This document shows, one piece after another, positions 37,447-40,000 of a stretch of DNA of 40,000 bases. Made by a program: the position numbers and the translations under genes. This DNA comes from Chrysomallon squamiferum (lineage: Eukaryota > Mollusca > Gastropoda > Neomphalida > Peltospiridae): the NCBI GenBank assembly GCA_012295275.1, contig CM022677.1:21470631-21510630 (forward strand), read 5' to 3'. A model generated the notes under the pieces. The model was not told the DNA's origin. It worked only from the letters and a program-made list of their open reading frames with translations, and searched no databases. The first letter of the stretch is position 1. Every line of letters starts with the position of its first letter.

Positions 37447-39284
37447 AATATTTCTCTATCCCTGGGTCTATCTACATCTCTTCTCTCTCTATACATATAA
37501 ATATCTTTCACTGTGTTTATCTACTTTCTCTCTTATATATATATATATACAGTGGTACCTATTTTTTGCTGCTATCTACCACATATTAACACTTTTTCAA
37601 GTCTCAGTTGTTTATCTTAGACACCTGTGCACACAGACAACATAATTTTTATTATTATCCCACTGCTAAAGCAGACAGTCGTATCAATATGGATTTGTTT
37701 TCCCCAAAAAATAAATAATTTTATTATATGGCAGCTTTATACGACACTTTTGAAAATGTTGTTGCTGATTTCTTGAACTACACTGTGCTGGTTTGCTGGT
37801 TTTGTTAAATGACAAAAACCTGAGAACTGCAAACACCTGCCTGTTAGATCACAAGAGTTCAACTGATCTGGTTGTAATTTTGATAATTCAAACATTCAAC
37901 ATCATACCAAGCATTTATCTTTTATGTTTTTGTTTTACAAGCACTGCATCTTAGCAGTATTTTGATTTCAAGTGTTGTATTTTTTTAAAACGTAAATACA
38001 CGTTATGCTTATTATGAATTTTTTGACCTGCTAAATCAGGTTCTTTTTAACATCCAAGAGTGAACTTGATGCATTTGTTGCTCTATTTTAAGAGAAAACC
38101 GTGATGCTAGTATGGCAATGATGATTTATATTTGTTATGGCTACTGATGTTAATCATTTGAATAAAAATTGTTAATATGTTCACAAAAATTGTGTGTAAT
38201 TTTTGTTTCTCTTATGAGGGGACACTTTTGCTCCACCCAAAATGTGTCTGTGCAAAACATGTACCACTGTATATATAATTTCTCTTTCTCTCTGTCTATC
38301 TTTCTTTCTTTCTTTCTCTCACCTGGAACATAAGCATCTGAGTGTCCAGTGCTGTTGTCCAGATCTGAAAAAAAAAGTTTTGTTAAATTAAAAATTAAGT
38401 GGTTATAAATATTTCTAAAAAAAAAAAAAAAAAGTAGTTATAATTTTAAAAACTAATTTAAAATAAAATTTTACTATTTATTCTTATCTAATAAATCAGG
38501 GGAAAAAAAAAAATATATATATGTCAGAAAAATATTATTAGTAATAACATTATTTTTTAATATTCACTTTTTACTGATAAATGATTAAATCAAAAGTCTG
38601 AAGACTTATTATAAGTAGAGTACATGCATTTATAATGATAATAATAATAAGAAGAAGAAGAAGAAGAAGAAGAAGAAATATTTATCATCACTATTTAATG
38701 CAATATGTAAGCATGTAGTAATCAAAACAATTTCGCATGATTATTATAATTAGAATATTTTTGTCTATATATTAATATCATAATGAAAATCTACAACAGT
38801 TTGTTATAATTACAAGTCATTTACTAAATCAAAATATTTATTTAATTTTATTACTTCTGATCATATCAATAACGATAGATATATCTGATAAACAACGACT
38901 GCAGATATTTTATAATCATTCTGAATGTTTTATTAATTAATGTTTGTGTGTTTGAAAACGATCGTGGGTGTAGAAAAATTGACTTTAATGAGAAATAACA
39001 AATATATAAACATAATATGTCAAGTTTAGGCAAGATCGTTCATTGTCGTAGACTGACACTCTGTTAGTAGTTTAATAAAACACGAGAAAATCAATAAGCG
39101 TAACAATATTCCATGTTCAGTATTTACACAAAACTTCCCAAACAACCGAATTGAAGACGTTTTAGTAGCCTAAAACGTTCCCTGCAGATAATTATAATTA
39201 GTTAATTTGAATGACAATTAACATAAAACCAAAAAATATCTTTTGTTATAACACCAAACCTGTTTTGTCCAAAAAACGGGACAT
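27107..39284 (-). CDS. KIAA1328: Hinderin (KIAA1328) homologue, ten exons mapped
   Basis: Coiled-coil protein; human hinderin is reported to bind SMC3, and its cell role is poorly defined. Recognised from blocks in the human order: DAYVPG (human YVPG); [20 protein letters not shown] (human [20 protein letters not shown]); LLNRYQQELLSEQEK (human [15 protein letters not shown]); LTPEERRQKLLLQKAMLLEE (human [20 protein letters not shown]); LSILDIVDSIQNG; and the tail EESRILEEIFFLK (human EENQILEDIFFI). The mapped exons sum to 2321 bp, about 770 codons, against about 577 residues in human; the extra length is mainly the low-complexity part of exon 7. Phases fit at every junction except one, where an exon is missing. 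Exon 7 changes frame three times. Confidence 0.88.
27478..27670. repeat. ~22-bp minisatellite at the last-exon acceptor
   Basis: AATGAAACAACTTTGTGTAA and GTAATGAAACAACTTTCTGT alternate for about nine copies, starting a few bases upstream (minus sense) of the final acceptor. On the minus strand each unit has GTTTCATT, shared with the real tract GTTTCATTTTTTCAG. Confidence 0.9.
27690..29050. repeat. Degenerate array, ~130-190 bp unit, in intron 9
   Basis: Phrases TTTGAAGTATGGTAGAAGCA, GATGATACCCAG, ACTGATGAAAATGTGACAGA and ATTTTGACTATGAAGTTATA recur about eight times. The unit also picks up a decayed copy of exon 9 (see 28845-28892). Confidence 0.75.
28845..28892 (-). pseudogene. Decayed copy of hinderin exon 9
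   Basis: The minus strand reads ACAG-GAGTCTATCCAGACTGAG, then TCCCATACAGAGTAATCTCC and CTTTACATG. It aligns base for base with exon 9 (GACTCCACCTAGACATAGTC and so on) with about ten differences. The frame stays open for about 24 codons (SLSRLSPIQSNLPLHVDEFK) to a TAA, so it is a former or alternative exon. Confidence 0.65.
29324..29407 (-). CDS. KIAA1328: Hinderin exon 9
   Basis: Acceptor GCATCTAG; encodes TPPRHSPKQSNLPLHVDDQD then EIIRHSP. Donor CAT|GTAAGT. Phase 2 in and out. Not obviously conserved in human but phase-consistent on both sides. Confidence 0.8.
29410..29850. other. Hinderin intron 8
   Basis: AT-rich unique DNA, nothing recognised. Confidence 0.6.
29856..30024 (-). CDS. KIAA1328: Hinderin exon 8
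   Basis: Acceptor ATTCTTCAG; encodes NANARSRISASTSPIATTRN, TVGTSPIRLSHHSLTSSPSF and EHVDVGTSVSYKHIS. A Ser/Thr-rich, probably disordered linker. Donor TCTAG|GTAATT. Phase 1 in, 2 out. Confidence 0.8.
30025..30597. other. Hinderin intron 7
   Basis: A-rich DNA with CACA-rich repeats near 30200-30260 and 30535-30580. No other feature. Confidence 0.6.
30598..31790 (-). CDS. KIAA1328: Hinderin exon 7: NGGG repeats, Pro-rich segment, second coiled coil (three frame changes)
   Basis: The 1193-bp exon begins VFLPGSERNRQEGKKQDEDK, then repeats of GGGQFPQTN. The reading frame then changes near 31395-31405 (to HDIVNTHPDFDADV), near 31355-31363 (to SDFITVQPLVAYKPDTPRYP, KHPPKSRPFRDPIMSSTQKS and SVIEEVSLTS), and near 31160-31170 (to GKDHHATREANESEIRNVKN). 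The last frame runs through the conserved LTPEERRQKLLLQKAMLLEE coiled coil, an Asp/Val-rich acidic stretch (DVDDDVDVDVDDDVV) and ENSQNAPG to donor CCAG|GTGAG. 1193 is 2 mod 3, but the flanking phases require 1 mod 3, so the net shift is real in this sequence. Sequencing indels in GC-rich runs or true lesions are both possible. Confidence 0.85.
30858..30866 (+). promoter_or_regulatory. Second AGGTGGCGC motif, inside exon 7
   Basis: The same nine bases as at 26357, here within coding sequence (minus strand RHLA codons). Coding constraint alone can explain it. Confidence 0.15.
31585..31700 (-). repeat. Coding minisatellite, 27-bp unit (GGGQFPQTN)
   Basis: Four nearly identical 27-bp units in exon 7 give GGGQFPQTN on the minus strand, with diverged units on both sides (MNEAHFPQTN, MNEAQHSPTSG, NGGHFPQQMNEVQFPQMSD). 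Recent expansion within a longer old repeat. Confidence 0.93.
31801..32556. repeat. Hinderin intron 6, (AAAT)n-rich degenerate repeats
   Basis: AATAAATA tetranucleotides (32300-32370 nearly pure). A degenerate ~120-bp phrase with TTTATGTTATAAATAATAAT and CCTTATTAATTT recurs about six times. Confidence 0.8.
32557..32628 (-). CDS. KIAA1328: Hinderin exon 6
   Basis: 24 codons, phase 0 both sides: NTNQTEKRNFEAIRSHSPVS then EEQQ. Acceptor TTGTTTCAG, donor CAA|GTAAGC. Its flanking phases match exons 5 and 7. Confidence 0.78.
32629..33245. other. Hinderin intron 5
   Basis: AT-rich DNA with TA/GT repeats near 32890-32960, then a G-rich (plus strand) segment 33025-33230 with GGTAGG and GTGACAG motifs. 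No exon was recognised. Confidence 0.6.
33246..33364 (-). CDS. KIAA1328: Hinderin exon 5: end of first coiled coil
   Basis: Encodes IQKRFFDSQKLLNRYQQELL then SEQEKQKPSICKPVTHFHW. It matches human [22 protein letters not shown]. Acceptor ATATTACAG, donor CTGG|GTGAGT. Phase 1 in, 0 out; the exon that should precede it is not identified. Confidence 0.87.
33505..33780. repeat. (ACT)n trinucleotide region
   Basis: Degenerate ACT/ATT/ACC trinucleotides. Confidence 0.92.
33885..34225. repeat. ~45-bp tandem array
   Basis: AATAAATGTTTAGAATATTA, then CTAGATGTATTTAACA and ACACTGTAG, repeated seven to eight times with small length differences. Confidence 0.95.
34424..34502. repeat. (CT)n microsatellite
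   Basis: Pure CT run of about 78 bases. Confidence 0.98.
34503..34955. other. Purine-rich intron 4 DNA
   Basis: A-rich DNA with scattered CAGACA. Degenerate ~80-bp phrases (AAATAAGTTGAGTAAAAACA; AGACAGAAAGAAATACATAA) suggest old repeats. No exon was recognised. Confidence 0.55.
35005..35125. repeat. (CAGA)n microsatellite abutting the exon 4 donor
   Basis: CAGA tetramers for about 120 bases. On the minus strand the repeat (GTCT)n begins directly after the donor AA|GTAT. Confidence 0.97.
35129..35238 (-). CDS. KIAA1328: Hinderin exon 4: [19 protein letters not shown] block
   Basis: Encodes PQSRKEGQRIETKKFSFKDL then [17 protein letters not shown]. The second half matches human hinderin [19 protein letters not shown] at most positions and is the strongest single identifier of the gene. 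Acceptor GTTTTTAG, donor CCAA|GTATGT. Phase 0 in, 2 out. Confidence 0.92.
35239..37021. other. Hinderin intron 3
   Basis: Degenerate ~75-bp repeats (AAACAGTAATATTCAACTAG, CAAGTAAAA) at 35340-35790, then AT-rich unique DNA. From 36600 a phrase AATTTAAAATG/CAAAAATAGTTC occurs twice. No gene is seen. Confidence 0.6.
37022..37170 (-). CDS. KIAA1328: Hinderin exon 3
   Basis: Encodes VSMDRPGNLRPTYTCKLRGR, KTPEVKAKIPLTRPMEDLPV and PHSVDDSAP. With exon 2 it gives YVPG-VSMDRPGNLR, the counterpart of human YVPGISAEGNVRSRH. Acceptor TTTCTCAG, donor CCCCA|GTAAGT. Confidence 0.88.
37370..37548. repeat. (GT)n and (TA)n microsatellites
   Basis: GT run (37372-37413), TA run (37414-37441) and a second TA run (37535-37549) that borders the inserted MITE. 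Confidence 0.93.
37550..38269. mobile_element. Tc1/mariner-type MITE (non-autonomous)
   Basis: The left end CAGTGGTACC and the right end GGTACCACTG-like GTACCACTG are inverted copies; the match extends weakly to TATTTTTTGC versus ATGTTTTGCA. Each end is flanked by TA (37548-49 and 38270-71), the mariner target duplication. CAGTGGTACC is a common terminus of mariner-like MITEs. The ~720-bp interior has no transposase frame. It lies in hinderin intron 2. Confidence 0.8.
38323..38364 (-). CDS. KIAA1328: Hinderin exon 2
   Basis: 42 bp: completes Asp, then LDNSTGHSDAYVP and the first base of Gly. Acceptor TTTTTTTCAG, donor CCAG|GTGAGA. The YVPG end matches human EEQSVVYVPG. Confidence 0.85.
38365..39259. 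other. Hinderin intron 1
   Basis: AT-rich DNA with an A-run (38418-38433), a GAA run (38650-38676) and otherwise unique sequence. No exon was recognised. Confidence 0.6.
39260..39284 (-). CDS. KIAA1328: Hinderin exon 1 (start)
   Basis: ATG at 39284-39282 encodes MSRFLDKT and the first base of Asp, then donor ACAG|GTTTGG. An in-frame TGA stands a few codons upstream, fixing this as the first possible start. Human hinderin has FWSRDFSDEE at the same distance before YVPG. A longer frame from ATG at 39309 is phase-incompatible with exon 2. Confidence 0.65.
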
Positions 39285-39367
39285 TTGTATGAAGATTCAA
39301 CTTCCTCCATTACATCGGAAACGCGCTCTTTTCAAAAAAGAAAATGCGCATGTCCGTAAAGCTCCGG

Positions 39368-39375
<8 letters not shown>
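39285..39375 (-). promoter_or_regulatory. Hinderin 5' UTR / probable core promoter region
   Basis: A small GC-richer patch on the minus strand (CCGGAGCTTTACGGACATGCGC) directly upstream of the first exon, with several CpG in otherwise CpG-poor DNA. No TATA box is seen. The transcription start is not determined. Confidence 0.35.
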
Positions 39376-39408
<33 letters not shown>

Positions 39409-39410
39409 GA

Positions 39411-39456
<46 letters not shown>

Positions 39457-39515
39457 TATGATACATTTTTTTATTATTATTATTTATGAATACATTTTTT
39501 AAAATTATTATTATT
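39370..39515. repeat. (ATT)n microsatellite
   Basis: Two ATT runs (39370-39408, 39412-39455) and degenerate ATT after. Confidence 0.97.
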
Positions 39516-39845
39516 TAATTTTGTTCCATATCGTTATGTATATATTAGTAGAATTATAATTACTGAAACGCATATATTTACGTAAGTGTGGATGTATGTA
39601 CACTCATATTATTTTTGTTATTATTGCCATTTACTACTACTACTACTACTACTACTGCACTGTTATTACTAACCTTTCTTTCTTTATTTCATTTTAGCAC
39701 AAAACAAATTGTATATGTTACTATGTACAATATCTAATCCGAAATGCTTGGGATTTCTGAATTTTTCTGATTTTGGAATGGAAGGTGTTAGCATGAGAAT
39801 GTGATATAAGTATTCAGAATTATATACAAACAATAGCCAGGTTCT

Positions 39846-39896
<51 letters not shown>

Positions 39897-40000
39897 ATTC
39901 ATATACATATATAATAATTGTGTGGATAAAATAATGTTTGTGTATACTTGCAAACCATCTGAAAACTATTTCGACAAATGAAATTTTTTCGACATTTCGA
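39516..40000. repeat. Upstream AT-rich DNA with (ACT)n and (CA)n
   Basis: (TAC)n at 39633-39655, unique AT-rich sequence, then a CA run of about 44 bases (39848-39892). No gene is seen to the window end. Confidence 0.8.

Noticed and set aside
37560-38260. Transposase gene inside the mariner-like element
   Set aside because: No open frame of useful length and no DDE/D-type motif; the element is non-autonomous.
39260-39309. Alternative hinderin start at ATG 39309 (MEEVESSYKC...)
   Set aside because: Its frame reaches the donor in phase 0, but exon 2 needs phase 1; the frame from ATG 39284 fits and resembles the human N-terminus.

Overview
The window reads as AT-rich, intron-rich animal nuclear DNA. 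It holds two spliced protein-coding genes in convergent (tail-to-tail) orientation, set in a large amount of microsatellite and minisatellite DNA. The very high load of simple repeats, the short exons with canonical GT/AG boundaries and the two animal gene families suggest a lophotrochozoan invertebrate, perhaps a mollusc. That placement is an inference; nothing here fixes the species.

Gene 1 (+, 4012-18431) is MGAT1, the alpha-1,3-mannosyl-glycoprotein 2-beta-N-acetylglucosaminyltransferase (GnT-I) of the medial Golgi, which starts complex and hybrid N-glycan formation. Eleven coding exons can be laid out. Ten are clean and their intron phases agree throughout. Exon 5, which encodes the block ending at the catalytic EDD motif, is broken by several small indels and lacks its beginning as sequenced. 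A 5' UTR exon piece with two short upstream ORFs precedes the start codon.

Gene 2 (-, 39284-27107) is the homologue of hinderin (KIAA1328), a coiled-coil protein reported to bind SMC3. It was recognised from four conserved blocks: an N-terminal YVPG segment, a [19 protein letters not shown] block, the LTPEERRQKLLLQKAMLLEE coiled coil, and a C-terminal RILEEIFF tail. Ten coding exons are mapped. One expected coiled-coil exon is not found, and the largest exon contains three apparent frame changes.

Layout: 1-3950, repeats upstream of MGAT1; 3955-18431, MGAT1; 18432-27106, intergenic DNA made of microsatellites and degenerate arrays, with a CTCF-like site and a promoter-like patch; 27107-39284, hinderin, with a roughly 720-bp mariner-type MITE in intron 2; 39285-40000, the hinderin upstream region and simple repeats.

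The most unusual signal is that many tandem arrays are anchored exactly on splice junctions. At MGAT1 exons 2, 3, 4, 5, 8 and 10, the last bases of the exon plus the 5' splice site are repeated in the adjoining intron, from two to about twenty times. The acceptor edge of exon 10 is repeated too, and hinderin shows related patterns. This creates arrays of decoy donors and pseudo-exons. I see no sign of a prokaryotic, CRISPR, viral or toxin system.
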